This document shows, one piece after another, positions 19,281 through 28,982 of a DNA stretch of 64,000 nt (positions are counted from its first letter, which is position 1; the number at the start of each line of letters is the position of its first letter). Made by a program: the position numbers and the translations under genes. Under the pieces are notes generated by a model, which was given only the letters and a program-made list of their open reading frames with translations, ran no database searches and was not told where the DNA came from. The DNA comes from Cyclobacterium qasimii M12-11B (GTDB lineage Bacteria; Bacteroidota; Bacteroidia; Cytophagales; Cyclobacteriaceae), in NCBI RefSeq assembly GCF_000427295.1, contig NZ_ATNM01000147.1, positions 62,001 through 126,000 on the forward strand, given 5' to 3'.

Positions 19281-19433
19281 CTAGACCGATCTTCCACTAA
19301 TAAGGCGGAACAATACAGCTATCACAGCCAAAACAAGCAAAATATGGATTAGACCGCCTACGCTATACACAAAGGCACCTATAATCCATCCGATAACAAG
19401 AATAAGTGCGATTAAATACAATAGAGAACTCAT
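19281..19433 (-). CDS. lmo0937-family small membrane protein
   Basis: A 50-residue protein (MSSLLYLIALILVIGWIIGA followed by FVYSVGGLIHILLVLAVIAV and LFRLISGRSV). The W-I-I-G-A-F and G-G-L-I-H-x-L-L-V-L-A-x-I-A motifs are diagnostic of the lmo0937 family, two transmembrane helices with a tight glycine-rich turn. The family is widespread, often stress-induced, with no established biochemical role. The gene has its own terminator (19220-19251) and stands alone between purKE and the MutS-like gene, so it is a monocistronic unit. Real start ATG 19433. Confidence 0.88.
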   Translation of the reverse strand: MSSLLYLIALILVIGWIIGAFVYSVGGLIHILLVLAVIAVLFRLISGRSV

Positions 19434-19512
19434 GGTTGTTTGGATTAGTTATGGTTATAAAATTTAAGGATATAATACCAATTTTTATGCCAAAACGAAT
19501 TAACCACTTTCT

Positions 19513-21291
19513 CTAGGATGCGTTTTCTATTTTTATTCCCATCAACTCCATAAGCTTTTGCGCATTAAAATTCGGGCAAGACCCCTTCTTAATGGTATAG
19601 TCAAAAACAATCTCGTCCTTCTTAATGTCATGGTGAAAACTGTAATTCACCAAAAAGGGCAGTTCCTTTTCCAAAGTACTTAACTCAATATCATGGGTAG
19701 AAATGATTCCCTTAGCCTGGGTTTTCGCCAATTGCCTGATCAAGGCCTCACTTCCCAAAACCCTATCGGCCGTATTGGTCCCTTTCAGAATTTCATCTAA
19801 TAGGTAAAAAACGGGTTCTCCTGCAGCAGCCTTTTCCAATACCCCTTTAATTCTAGCCAATTCAGCATAGAATGAACTTACACTCTCACCTAGACTATCT
19901 GTATTTCTCATACTGGTATACAATAAAAACGGTCCAGTACTAAAGGACTTTGCAAAAGGAGGGACTCCCATTCCTGCCAGGACTAAATTTATACCAAGGG
20001 TTCTCATAAAGGTCGTTTTCCCAGACATATTGGAACCCGTAAGCAGAACCACCTTCTCATTTTCCTTCAAGCTAAAATTATTAGCGACACAAGTCTTAGG
20101 CGCTATAAGTGGGTGCCGAATGGCTTCCCCAGAAAATGAAAATTCTGCTGTCCAGTTTACTTTGGTAGACAGCTCTTCCTCTTCAATAAATGAAGCCAAA
20201 GAAACCAAAGCTTCCCAGTTTTCAAATGTTTCTTCCCATTCCCTCATATTTTGGCCGGCAAGCTCGTTCCATTTTTTTAATCGGTACAAGACATAAAAGT
20301 CTACCCAAAAAAGAAGATTGAAAATAAGGTACAACATATTGGTCCTGTTCTCTACCAAGAAAGTGAGACTTTCCAATTGTTTGAGCGCTTTTGAGGCCAG
20401 GAAATCCTTTTGCTTAAGAGGTGTTTGGTGCTTTAATAAAAGAGGGTTTTCAAACTGTTCCTTTTCAAGAAGCTTTGCCCAGGCTTGTAAAGTCTTTAGG
20501 TCATTGTCATTAGGCAATGCTTTCATGGCTTCCATCAAAGGTTTGAAGATCAAACCCAATAGTCCCATTCCCACTAAGATAAAAATGCTCAGGTATAGGG
20601 TAGAAAATACACTGTACAAAGCCCCAAAAAGAACAATTAAGCCCACTATTGGGCCCAAAACCATAGGAAGGAAATAAAGTGAATGCCAGGGTTGACTATT
20701 TTTAAGCCAGGCATAAAACTTTGCCTTTCCATCTGTAGCATTGTCTTTTTTCATGAAAGCCTTTCCAAAGGCTTCAAAAATAAAGATGAAGTCTTTCTTG
20801 CTACTCAACTCAAACAATGCCTGTTGTTTTTCGGCCGCTTTCTTTGGAGCAAGAGGCGTTTTCAACCAATTGGCCAATAGTGCTTTTCCTCCCCGGCTCA
20901 CGGTATGGTTGATCATTTGAAACAGGGAGTGCGTTCCAAATAAATCCAGGTCACTTGAAAAAGGATGAGCGGAATCCATAAACTCCAACCCAGAATCAAA
21001 TTCTTTCAATTCCCGGTTTTTACGCTTTACCCGATTTTCGTTCATTTCCTTTACTGCCTTGTAAAAAGCCTCACGGTCTTTTTCCTTATTAAACTTCAGG
21101 ATCAAGGATACAAATACAAAAGTTACTGGAAAAAAAAGAATTAGCAGCCAGTGTATTTCAGAAATTCCCACAACAAGAAGTACGAGCATTAACAAGAAAA
21201 GCCCAAGGCGTCCAAAAGACAATAGGAGGACTTTGTCCCGAATGGACGCTAGTTTTTTATCAGGATCGGAAAGGTCAAATTCAGTATTCAT
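19513..21291 (-). CDS. Membrane-anchored MutS-family ATPase
   Basis: A 592-residue MutS-related protein. The C-terminal ATPase is complete: Walker A TGSNMSGKTT, the segment NTDSLGESVSSFYAEL, Walker B YLLDEILKGTN and the STHD motif. A clamp/core-like region precedes it (FGTHSLFQMINHTVSRGGKA). Unlike the mismatch-repair MutS it lacks the mismatch-recognition domain and has two hydrophobic hairpins: residues about 28-68 (LLMLVLLVVG, LLILFFPVTFVFVSLIL) and 210-250. It is therefore probably an integral membrane protein. Such proteins occur in Bacteroidota; the role is unknown and need not be mismatch repair. It is monocistronic. Confidence 0.88.
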   Translation of the reverse strand: MNTEFDLSDPDKKLASIRDKVLLLSFGRLGLFLLMLVLLVVGISEIHWLLILFFPVTFVFVSLILKFNKEKDREAFYKAVKEMNENRVKRKNRELKEFDSGLEFMDSAHPFSSDLDLFGTHSLFQMINHTVSRGGKALLANWLKTPLAPKKAAEKQQALFELSSKKDFIFIFEAFGKAFMKKDNATDGKAKFYAWLKNSQPWHSLYFLPMVLGPIVGLIVLFGALYSVFSTLYLSIFILVGMGLLGLIFKPLMEAMKALPNDNDLKTLQAWAKLLEKEQFENPLLLKHQTPLKQKDFLASKALKQLESLTFLVENRTNMLYLIFNLLFWVDFYVLYRLKKWNELAGQNMREWEETFENWEALVSLASFIEEEELSTKVNWTAEFSFSGEAIRHPLIAPKTCVANNFSLKENEKVVLLTGSNMSGKTTFMRTLGINLVLAGMGVPPFAKSFSTGPFLLYTSMRNTDSLGESVSSFYAELARIKGVLEKAAAGEPVFYLLDEILKGTNTADRVLGSEALIRQLAKTQAKGIISTHDIELSTLEKELPFLVNYSFHHDIKKDEIVFDYTIKKGSCPNFNAQKLMELMGIKIENAS

Positions 21292-21527
21292 GAAGTAGAG
21301 GATATTTTGTCAAAAGGCGGAAACATGGAAATAAACACTGGCTTTTTTAATCGCCACTAAATCTAATGCTCAATCCAGGCTTATTGAAATATAAATGTAG
21401 TATAAAAAGTTAAAATAATCGGAGCAATTGTAAATAGCATAACTCTACTCCCTATCTCCATTTCATATCAAGCTGAACTAAAATACCCTAAATCATGGGC
21501 CCAGGTATTTACAACCCTAATAGCAAA

Positions 21528-21550
21528 ACACCATAGCGATGCTATGGTGT
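21528..21550 (-). terminator. Hairpin, probable terminator of the first iron-uptake operon
   Basis: Perfect 10-bp stem ACACCATAGC / GCTATGGTGT with a 3-base loop, then TTT on the minus strand, 34 bases past the restored stop of the PepSY gene. The U-run is short. Confidence 0.6.
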
Positions 21551-21583
21551 CGTCGAAATCAAATGCATTTATCTTATATATAC

Positions 21584-23192
21584 TTAAGCAGGCATCAATT
21601 TCTCAGCTTTATCTGGAACGGTTTTTTTATCCTTGATTTTCAAAGCAATAAGCAAGGCACTCAAAGAAGTAACCAACCAAAAAGCATCAATTAAAAAGAT
21701 ATCTGAATAACCCCCTTGCCAAACTTACCCAGAGCCAGTTTCCTGTTACTATTCCATTGGCAATCGGTACCATCAACCCCAAAACACTTCCCAATACCAA
21801 TGTCCACTTATTGGTTAAGCCATTGTTTTTAATGAAAGTAAAAACCAAGGTTAGCAGGAGCCAGGACCAGAAAAATACCTGAAAAATAAATGCCTCCCGA
21901 TCAGCGGATGGATCCTGAAGACCTAGTTTCACCATGAGGAAACTGAAGGCTGTAACAGGATACATGCTTAGACATCCTGCCAAATAAAACCATACTAGCC
22001 AGGCATTAAATTTTCTTTTTACCGGCGATACATGCTTTTTATCCCTCGCTACCAACCATATCATTACGCCTGATATAATCACAAAGCAGGTAATAATTCC
22101 TAAAATAAAGTAAATTAATTTTACGGTTATACCACCGAAATCTCCAAAATGAAGGCGCTTCAATACTGCTCTGGAACCATCTATATAGGAAACGTCTTTG
22201 AAAGGGTTTTCTTCGCCTACAATTTCTCCTGTAGAAACCTTATAGGTGACAATCCCTGCGCTGGCAAATTTTCGGTCAAAGTCCGCCATACCTGAAAAAC
22301 TAACATGCATATTTTCATCCCCATAATTATAAATATTAACAGATCGAATGTCAAATTGAGGCCATTTTTCCTTTGTTTCCTTTAGAAATGGATTGATAGC
22401 ATATTCACTTTGCAAAGTTTTTCCTGAAAATGCATATTTAGGTGCGTTAAAGCCAAAATCATCATAGGCCTTTTCTGTATTGTCGTCATAAATAAATTTC
22501 ACAATGGCCGGAGACATTATCGTAGTCCCTACAATTAAATATACACCCGTAAGTGCAAATATGAACTGGTAAGGCAAACCCAAAATCCCAAGTGCAGTAT
22601 GTGCATCTGTCCAAAGGTTTTTAATACTGGCTTTGGGACGAAACATGAAAAAATTGCTAACAATTTTTTTCCAATGAACCAATACGCCAGTGATAACTGC
22701 AAAAAGAAAAAAGAAGGCGACAATTCCTGCCAACAGATAACCTGATCGACCATAGAAGTTAAGCTGCGCAAAAAAATGTAATCGGTACAGGAACTCTCCT
22801 AAAGAATAAGAACTCTTACGATCATACGTTTTCAAATCCTGGGTATTCATGTACATGAAAGTCCCTCTCCTACGTTTTTTGGTCTCCTTTTCTTCAACAC
22901 TTTTAGGTGGAGAAATATTTAAAGTCAAACGCTGCTCATCATAATATTGATTAAAACTAATGTCTCTATTTACCAAAGTATCATTCGCTTTTAGAGAATC
23001 AATCACCCTGTCAAAATCCATTTCTCCCATCTTCCATCCTTCAGACAGCGACTCATTTCTTTCCCAACTATTGATTTCATCACGGAAGAAAGAAAAAGAT
23101 CCAGCAAAGAAAATAACATACAAGGCCAGGCTGATGAAAATGCCTGAAATGGTGTGGGTGTGGAAAAGAATATTGTATATCCTATTGCTCAT
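21584..23192 (-). CDS. PepSY-associated transmembrane protein, frameshifted near 3' end
   Basis: An inner-membrane PepSY protein, about 535 residues once restored. It belongs to the group that accompanies siderophore receptors, probably reducing or releasing ferric iron from siderophores (inference from the family). Four to six membrane helices are visible: ISGIFISLALYVIFFAGSF, GYLLAGIVAFFFLFAVITGV with the VHWKK flank, FALTGVYLIVG and later ones. I start at ATG 23192 (MSNRIYNILFHTHTISG); the longer upstream ORF overlaps the previous gene. At 21711-21715 a run of five C should have four: removing one continues the frame as RGYSDIFLIDAFWLVTS and ends at 21584, adding the last helix. The unrepaired frame stops at 21687. 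Confidence 0.88.
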
Positions 23193-23202
23193 GAGTTGTA
23201 AT

Positions 23203-23496
23203 TTAAAGGGATGGAGGTTTACAGAAATAGACGATCGTGGAGAAGGCAAGGGTGAGCAACAAATAAATCGCCCATACTTTCCATCCTTTTTTTGCAATGA
23301 ATGCTATAATCAGTAGGGTTACCCAAAGTATAAATCCACCAAATACCAGTGTATAAAGGACTGATGCCTTATCCCATAGGAAGGAGAGGGCAAGAAAAAA
23401 GGACGCTGTAACTAAATAGCCTCCTACGAGGCCTGCAGTAATCCTTGAAAAGCGATGTAGAAAATTGGGCGATAGGTGTTTTTTATTGGCTGGCAT
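23203..23496 (-). CDS. Small membrane protein, DUF3649-like
   Basis: A 97-residue protein with three hydrophobic helices (TAGLVGGYLVTASFFLALSF, LYTLVFGGFILWVTLLIIAF, WAIYLLLTLAFSTIVYF). The RxSRxxAGLxGGYLxxAS start and the W after the second helix fit DUF3649, known from proteobacterial siderophore operons where it sits beside PepSY proteins. It lies 10 bases before the PepSY start codon and two bases after the previous gene, so it is in the same operon. The family assignment is by pattern and context only; function unknown. Confidence 0.68.
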   Translation of the reverse strand: MPANKKHLSPNFLHRFSRITAGLVGGYLVTASFFLALSFLWDKASVLYTLVFGGFILWVTLLIIAFIAKKGWKVWAIYLLLTLAFSTIVYFCKPPSL

Positions 23497-23498
23497 GA

Positions 23499-23825
23499 CT
23501 ATAATAATTCAAGGATAAATAATACACCAAATCCTGTAAGTAGCCAACCCGTTTTAATCCAGCCAAGTGGAGAAATTATTACTACCAGGCTCCCTATCAG
23601 CATTAGGATACAGGTGAATGCGAAGCTGCCCGCGCCTATGCCCAATCCGAAAATTGACAAAACAAGCCCAATGACTAATAAAACGGAACCCAAAATTTTC
23701 GCCAATTTTTCATTGGACTTAAACCATGCTTCCAATGAAACTGGCCGTAAAAGAGTGGCTTTATGAGACGTTTGGTAAAAAAATTCAAACCCTGCCAGGG
23801 TAAAAATTGTGCTTAATGTAATCAT
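23499..23825 (-). CDS. Small membrane protein, DUF3325-like
   Basis: A 108-residue membrane protein with three or four hydrophobic segments and a short polar N-terminal third (FFYQTSHKATLLRPVSLEAW). Size, helix layout and position directly before a DUF3649-like and a PepSY gene match DUF3325 of proteobacterial siderophore operons. It is the first gene of the distal block of the iron operon, separated from the DUF4198 gene by a 232-base gap that contains an RNA hairpin. Function unknown; assignment tentative. Confidence 0.65.
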   Translation of the reverse strand: MITLSTIFTLAGFEFFYQTSHKATLLRPVSLEAWFKSNEKLAKILGSVLLVIGLVLSIFGLGIGAGSFAFTCILMLIGSLVVIISPLGWIKTGWLLTGFGVLFILELL

Positions 23826-23943
23826 CTTTTTATCTTTCTCTGGTCTATATTTATCCTGTACTAAGCAATAGGATTTGTGATCGCTAATGCCATTTTTTCC
23901 ATTCCTTTAATAGGCAACTGTTCCAAATTCAATAACTAGAAAC

Positions 23944-23982
23944 ATCAGAGCGACCACGAAGCAATAATGGTCACCCTGATGA
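23944..23982 (-). terminator. RNA hairpin inside the iron operon (attenuator or weak terminator)
   Basis: On the minus strand, CATCAGGGTGACCA and TGGTCGCTCTGATG pair over 14 positions with two G-U wobbles, loop of 11. In the plus-strand RNA the same positions would be A-C mismatches, so the structure is meant for the minus transcript. Only UUU follows, so read-through into the PepSY block is likely. Confidence 0.6.
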
Positions 23983-24057
23983 AAAAAATCAATATTAAAA
24001 ATATAGGATCTAAGCTTAAAAATCACGTTAAAAAGTACCCACTGTCGTTTTTGGAAA

Positions 24058-24750
24058 TCACTCCACCTCAATCACCTGAGTGGCACATCTCCAAATTGCT
24101 TTTAAACCTGAAGGGTCCCCCGCATTCAGTTGGTCTGTATAGGTTACTTCTGCAAAATATTTTCCTTTGCGCTCCATAGTGGCTTTAGCTTTGCCTTTTT
24201 TCCCAGTAAGAATCTCCTTATTCTCCTTATCTGGTCCCAATACATTGATGGAAGCATCAGCCAGGGCATTACCTTTATAGTTTACCTGGAAAGAAGATGA
24301 TTTTTGTTTCCTTGACAGAGAAAGATCCCTTTGCTGTTTTGAAACCTTTTTTCCTTTCCCGGACCAAACCTGAGCATAAGCATTGAACTGATAGGCTGTG
24401 GTCCCTTTTAATACCTTTGCCGTATGGCTTATCTGCAACTGGTACTCACCCTTTTCTTCCACGGCAAAACTCCCTTCAAAATGATCCTCCTTTGCTTTCG
24501 TCTCCAATTTGGTTTTCTTCCCTGATGGGCTGATCAACCAAAGCTCAAAATCCTCCACATCTGAATACCAATCGGCTAACGCTTCAATGGCATTTTCATG
24601 ATAATCTGCATAATACACCTTGAAGTCATGTGTTTTTCCAATTTCAGTATTGGACGAAGTATGTATCCATAATGCATGCGCTTGAGCACTAAAAGCAAGT
24701 AGGGAAAGCAAAAGGGTCAGGTAAACTGTATTTAATGTTAACTTTTTCAT
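24058..24750 (-). CDS. DUF4198 domain-containing periplasmic protein
   Basis: A 230-residue exported protein. A signal peptide (residues 1-24, ending AFSAQA) is followed at once by HALWIH, the hallmark of DUF4198 proteins, which are linked to transition-metal uptake. The rest is two beta-sandwich-like halves (an Ig-like GEYQLQISHT region and the C-terminal KGKYFAEVTYTDQ stretch). It lies between a TonB receptor/DUF4374 pair and the PepSY block, so it probably helps handle the metal or siderophore in the periplasm (inference). A 14-base gap separates it from the gene upstream. Confidence 0.87.
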   Translation of the reverse strand: MKKLTLNTVYLTLLLSLLAFSAQAHALWIHTSSNTEIGKTHDFKVYYADYHENAIEALADWYSDVEDFELWLISPSGKKTKLETKAKEDHFEGSFAVEEKGEYQLQISHTAKVLKGTTAYQFNAYAQVWSGKGKKVSKQQRDLSLSRKQKSSSFQVNYKGNALADASINVLGPDKENKEILTGKKGKAKATMERKGKYFAEVTYTDQLNAGDPSGLKAIWRCATQVIEVE

Positions 24751-24764
24751 TTGAAATATTTGAC

Positions 24765-25094
24765 TTAAAGTTTTCGAATCATTTCTATTAATTGAAGCTG
24801 TTCATTGGCTTCAATGGCACCAGCTTTTAGTGTGTAAAACTCTTCTTCCGAAAATGTAAATTGGATGTCATGGTGATAGGTTTCAATGAACACCCTATCC
24901 ACGCCGTCAAGGCATGGAAATTTGTATTGCTCAAAATCCAACTGTTTCAAATACCTAATGAAAGCTGCAAAGTTTATCTCGTCGAAGCCAATCATCACTT
25001 GATGGTACATCAGACCCATTCGGTCACAATCCACACATTTGGTAAAAATGAAATCCTTGTTTTGATAGATTATTTCGGTTCTACATACTGACAT
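24765..25094 (-). CDS. DUF6686-like small cytoplasmic protein
   Basis: A 109-residue soluble protein with a CVDCDRMGLMYHQVMIGF segment, a cysteine pair followed by a beta hairpin, and a C-terminal charged helix (GAIEANEQLQLIEMIRKL). Similar small proteins (DUF6686) sit in metal-uptake loci of Bacteroidota. The C-x2-C pair together with C4 could bind metal, but no function is known. It is 14 bases upstream of the DUF4198 gene, in the same transcript. Confidence 0.65.
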   Translation of the reverse strand: MSVCRTEIIYQNKDFIFTKCVDCDRMGLMYHQVMIGFDEINFAAFIRYLKQLDFEQYKFPCLDGVDRVFIETYHHDIQFTFSEEEFYTLKAGAIEANEQLQLIEMIRKL

Positions 25095-25319
25095 TTTCGG
25101 TTATTTAGAGTTTGGTAATTCTCTTATTACTGATTATGCAATAGTTTTGGTCATGAGCACAGCCAATATCATGAAGACAAAAAGATCGTTGAAAACAAAT
25201 TCTGAAATGGCTAGCCTGCTGCTTTTCGAATCAATTAGGGCCTGGGGTTAATTGTCACATCTGCTGCCCGAAACATAGCGACAACTCACCCAGGACTTAA
25301 AATTTTTCTCCAGACGCGA

Positions 25320-26558
25320 TTAATCCGCAGGTTCTAAGTGGCTGATGGCAGTAATTTTTCCACCTTCTACCTTCAAACCTTCATTGGCCGTAGCGGTATT
25401 GGCGTTGAATTCATACACCCAACTTCCGTCTTCGGTCGTGATCCCAATATAAGCTAGACCGTCCTTTGCAGAATAATTATTGATAGTCACATTTACGATC
25501 GAAGCTTCTGCAGGAGTGCCAGTCACCCATGTGAAAGTCTTGTTATACACATCAGCTACACCGAAGCGCTTGCCTACAGTATAAGCACCTTTCTCTTTAT
25601 TCATTGTTACAATAAATTTACCGTTCCCCGCATAGGTGTTTGCTGTGATGTAATAATCATCAGCCAGCTCCTGCACATTGAAATAGTAGGACTCGTCAAA
25701 AGCCAAAGTCCCCTTATTTATCCTTGTGATAGCCGAAGGAAGCGTCGAAGTCATTTCCCCATTTGAGGAAGCTACTGAACCTGAAAAACCATATGCATCC
25801 CCCTGCTCATCCACTTCAAGACCTGAAAGAAAATACCTGCCAAGAAAACTGGTTCGGTCATCTTTAATCACTGTATTCAATTCCATACTAGGGTAATCAA
25901 ACACTGCAACCCACGAACTATCAGGGTAGCTAGTTCCAAAACTGTCATTGCAGCAAGCCTTGATGCTGAAGTAAGGAGCGAAAAGCTTGTCTCCTACCTG
26001 AGTAACCCATGAGAAAAAAGCACGTTCTCCATTGTCAGCTATTTCTACCTGATTCCAGGTACCTTCATCTACGATCTGCAATTGATCAGCATCCATTCTA
26101 TACCATGAGGCAAAAGGATTGGTCTCACTCCTGCTTATTTTCACCATCACTATATCATCGTCCATCGCACCAAAAGCCTGCACTGTTTCTGACTGAAAAT
26201 CAGACAATTTCTCTAGGTCGCCATTAGCATTTAATTCATAAGTAGTCACGGCTCCCGGGTTTCCCTGCCCGTAAAGCATGCTGAAAAACTTGTTTTTGTG
26301 CGTCACATAATACCGATATGTCCCGTCTTGCTCCACGCCATTACCTAGTGTGCTCACTGTCCCTTCAGTCAGGCTTTCAGCAGTCAAAAGATAATCTGCT
26401 ACTCCATCAGAAGAGATAGGAGTGGATGCAATTATGTAGCGACTTTCAGTAGTCGGTTGGACAGGATCTGGTTCGGGATCATCTGTAGGGTTACAGCTAG
26501 AGAAACCGACAGTCAAGGATGCCGCAAAAGCTAATAGGTAGTTAAAATTGGTTTTCAT
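25320..26558 (-). CDS. DUF4374 lipoprotein, partner of the TonB receptor
   Basis: A surface or periplasmic lipoprotein of about 412 residues. The start MKTNFNYLLAFAASLTVG with lipobox FSSC sets ATG 26558; the longer ORF upstream runs into the receptor gene. After a proline/aspartate-rich linker (NPTDDPEPDPVQPT) comes a DUF4374 domain predicted to be a seven-bladed propeller, recognisable from RYIIASTPISSDGVADYLL and YYVTHKNKFFSMLYGQGNPG. In Bacteroidota these proteins are encoded right after TonB receptors for iron or haem and likely capture the substrate for them. Here it starts 19 bases after the receptor stop. Confidence 0.9.
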   Translation of the reverse strand: MKTNFNYLLAFAASLTVGFSSCNPTDDPEPDPVQPTTESRYIIASTPISSDGVADYLLTAESLTEGTVSTLGNGVEQDGTYRYYVTHKNKFFSMLYGQGNPGAVTTYELNANGDLEKLSDFQSETVQAFGAMDDDIVMVKISRSETNPFASWYRMDADQLQIVDEGTWNQVEIADNGERAFFSWVTQVGDKLFAPYFSIKACCNDSFGTSYPDSSWVAVFDYPSMELNTVIKDDRTSFLGRYFLSGLEVDEQGDAYGFSGSVASSNGEMTSTLPSAITRINKGTLAFDESYYFNVQELADDYYITANTYAGNGKFIVTMNKEKGAYTVGKRFGVADVYNKTFTWVTGTPAEASIVNVTINNYSAKDGLAYIGITTEDGSWVYEFNANTATANEGLKVEGGKITAISHLEPAD

Positions 26559-26577
26559 AAGAATTAGTGTGTAAGAA

Positions 26578-28947
26578 TTAATAAATAAAATATCTGATTT
26601 TGCCAGAGAAGCTCCGTCCTGGTTTCTGCAAGCTGAAATTGTCATAGAGTTTACTGTCCAGTAAATTTTTGCACTCAGCAATCAGCTGAAGTCTACCTTT
26701 TTCTCCGGTGGTATAAGTGAGATTGACATCATGAGAAAGCTGCTGAGGCACATCGAATTTCTCAGCTCCCAGGCTTGGCCAGTAGAGGTAAAATGCATGC
26801 ACATAAAGTAGGTTGTAGCCGAAGTTGAGGTCATTACCTTTTCCAAAAGCATCCTGAAGCATCAGCCTTGCATCAGCATTTCCAAAGAGGTATGGCATGT
26901 TTGGCACCCGATCACGATAGACTATACTTGAAGACGTTTGCCCTTCCTCAAATTCCGTATTGTTTCGAAGGTTTTGATAGGTAATATTGGTACCTGCAGA
27001 AAGCAGGTTCTTATAGGTCCAGCGAATTTCTCCTTCAACTCCGATATTGGTTACGCTGTAGAGATTATCCATCACCTGCATGGCTTGGTTATTATTCAGT
27101 CTGGCCCGAATGAAATCTTTTGCGTCACGGTAGAAACCATTGGCAGAAATATCAACCCGATGATCTCTGCTGAGTTGCTTCCAAATACTCAGACCCAAAT
27201 TATAGTTGTAACTGGTTTCTGGCTTTAGGTCCAAATTCCCTTCCAAGTTCACCATGTCACCAAAGAGTTCCTCTGGCTCGGGAAGGCGGTAGCTTTTCTC
27301 AAAAGAGGCTTTGGCCTGAATATTTCCTGTGACAAAGTAGGAACCAGTAATCCCATATCCCGGGTAGGTGAAATTTTCCCTTTCGTCGCGATAGGCTACA
27401 TCTCCATAATTTCCCGTGGGATTATAAGACAATGTGAAATAATTGGTCTGCTTGTAGATTTTAGTAAAAGCTGAAACACTGGCTTTCTCTTCCCAATTCA
27501 ACTGATAGCTTACACCTGTTATATTCTTTTGACTTTTTCGAGGTTGTTCGTATTTGTCATTGTCTGGATTAAGTGCATCGCTCCCCATGCGATTGAAGCT
27601 ATTAAATACATTGCTGATGGCAAAAGTGTGAATCCCAAAATTGTAATGGGCATTCGCCGTGAGGACAGCATTGTTGTTATTAAACTTGTAGAGCGTGTAC
27701 GAGCGCTCTCCTCCAGGCACATCATATTCTTTGTACTGCTGAAACCAATTGTAGCGACGATTGACCGTATCGATGTTTTGTTCAGAGCCGAAATTGTAAT
27801 TGGCATTCACATTCACATCCAGGCCTTTCGTGAAAAGGTCTCTTTTTTGATATTTAAAGGTCGGCATGAGGATTGTTCCCCTACGGTGCCATTGCCCAAA
27901 AACTGACACCAAACGAGCTCCAGTCTGTACTTCTGAGTAATTTTTCCCAGCTGTCAGGCCAATTAATAGCTTGTCTGCATAAGGCTTGCCCTGAACCCCA
28001 AGTTGTGTAATCACTGTCTCATTGTGATAGGTGTCATGAAACCTGCGCACACGCTGGTTTGGGTAATATTTACCTGTTTCTATGTCCGCTACATCCACAT
28101 CTACCCAATAGTTATTGTCAGAATAGTTCTGAAAAGCATTCAACTGAAATGTAAAGCCGGATTCTGCTACAAAAGCAGTATTAATGACAGACCTATGGGT
28201 ATTGAAGGAACCATAGGAATAAGATGCATCTACATAGTTTTTCCGAACGTTTTTTGTAACAATATTGACTGCACCGCCCAAGGCATCTGCCCCCAGGCCG
28301 ATAGGCACCACACCTTTATAGACTTCTATGCGCTCGGCCAGATTGATAGGGATATTATTGAGCTGAAAAGAGGAACCAAAATCATCCATGGGAATCCCAT
28401 CAATAAAAAATTTCACCTGCTTGCCTGAAAACCCATTGAGGGAAAAATTCATTCTCGAGCCAACACCGCCGCTTTCCCTAACCCTTACACCTGAAACCCT
28501 GTCCAGTGCATGACCCAAATCAAGATTGGTATGGTGAAGCTTTCTGGCGTCTACAACTTCTACGTTAAAAGCGCGTTCTCTAATTTCACTTAACTCTGAT
28601 TTCCCTAATAGGGTAAATTCCTGAAGGTCTGTCGTTTCCTCAACCAGTTGAATTTTAAGCTTCTTGCCATTGGTGCTTGCAGCTATAACTTCCTGATAGG
28701 TTTTGTATCCTAGAAAAGAAAAATCTAATGTAAACTCTTTGCCGGAAGGCAAGTTTACGGTGAACTTACCGTCGAGATCTGTGACGATGCCCGTATTTTG
28801 AGCGTGAATTTTAACCAAGACACCAGGAATCGCTTGATCCTGTTGATCTGTTACTATGCCTGAAAAAACCCTGTCTTGCTGTGAAAAAACAGTCTGAGTA
28901 AATAAAAGGCACAAAAATACTAGTGACAATATTTTATTATATTGCAT
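26578..28947 (-). CDS. TonB-dependent outer-membrane receptor (iron/siderophore type)
   Basis: A 789-residue receptor. Signal peptide 1-22 (ending TQTVFSQ), then a carboxypeptidase-D-like regulatory domain (GIVTDQQDQAIPGVLVKI, residues 30-110), plug domain (HALDRVSGVRVRESGGVGSR ... FIDGIPMDDFGSS ... RIEVYKGVVPIGLGADALGG) and a 22-strand barrel ending in aromatic FSGKIRYFIY. It imports its ligand with energy from TonB. It heads a minus-strand operon with DUF4374, DUF6686-like, DUF4198, DUF3325-like, DUF3649-like and PepSY proteins, a composition typical of iron chelate uptake. An A/T-rich palindromic box 90 bases upstream is shared with the second receptor. Confidence 0.94.
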   Translation of the reverse strand: MQYNKILSLVFLCLLFTQTVFSQQDRVFSGIVTDQQDQAIPGVLVKIHAQNTGIVTDLDGKFTVNLPSGKEFTLDFSFLGYKTYQEVIAASTNGKKLKIQLVEETTDLQEFTLLGKSELSEIRERAFNVEVVDARKLHHTNLDLGHALDRVSGVRVRESGGVGSRMNFSLNGFSGKQVKFFIDGIPMDDFGSSFQLNNIPINLAERIEVYKGVVPIGLGADALGGAVNIVTKNVRKNYVDASYSYGSFNTHRSVINTAFVAESGFTFQLNAFQNYSDNNYWVDVDVADIETGKYYPNQRVRRFHDTYHNETVITQLGVQGKPYADKLLIGLTAGKNYSEVQTGARLVSVFGQWHRRGTILMPTFKYQKRDLFTKGLDVNVNANYNFGSEQNIDTVNRRYNWFQQYKEYDVPGGERSYTLYKFNNNNAVLTANAHYNFGIHTFAISNVFNSFNRMGSDALNPDNDKYEQPRKSQKNITGVSYQLNWEEKASVSAFTKIYKQTNYFTLSYNPTGNYGDVAYRDERENFTYPGYGITGSYFVTGNIQAKASFEKSYRLPEPEELFGDMVNLEGNLDLKPETSYNYNLGLSIWKQLSRDHRVDISANGFYRDAKDFIRARLNNNQAMQVMDNLYSVTNIGVEGEIRWTYKNLLSAGTNITYQNLRNNTEFEEGQTSSSIVYRDRVPNMPYLFGNADARLMLQDAFGKGNDLNFGYNLLYVHAFYLYWPSLGAEKFDVPQQLSHDVNLTYTTGEKGRLQLIAECKNLLDSKLYDNFSLQKPGRSFSGKIRYFIY

Positions 28948-28982
28948 TGCTTTTTAATTGGAGAATTAGGAAGTGATTACCG

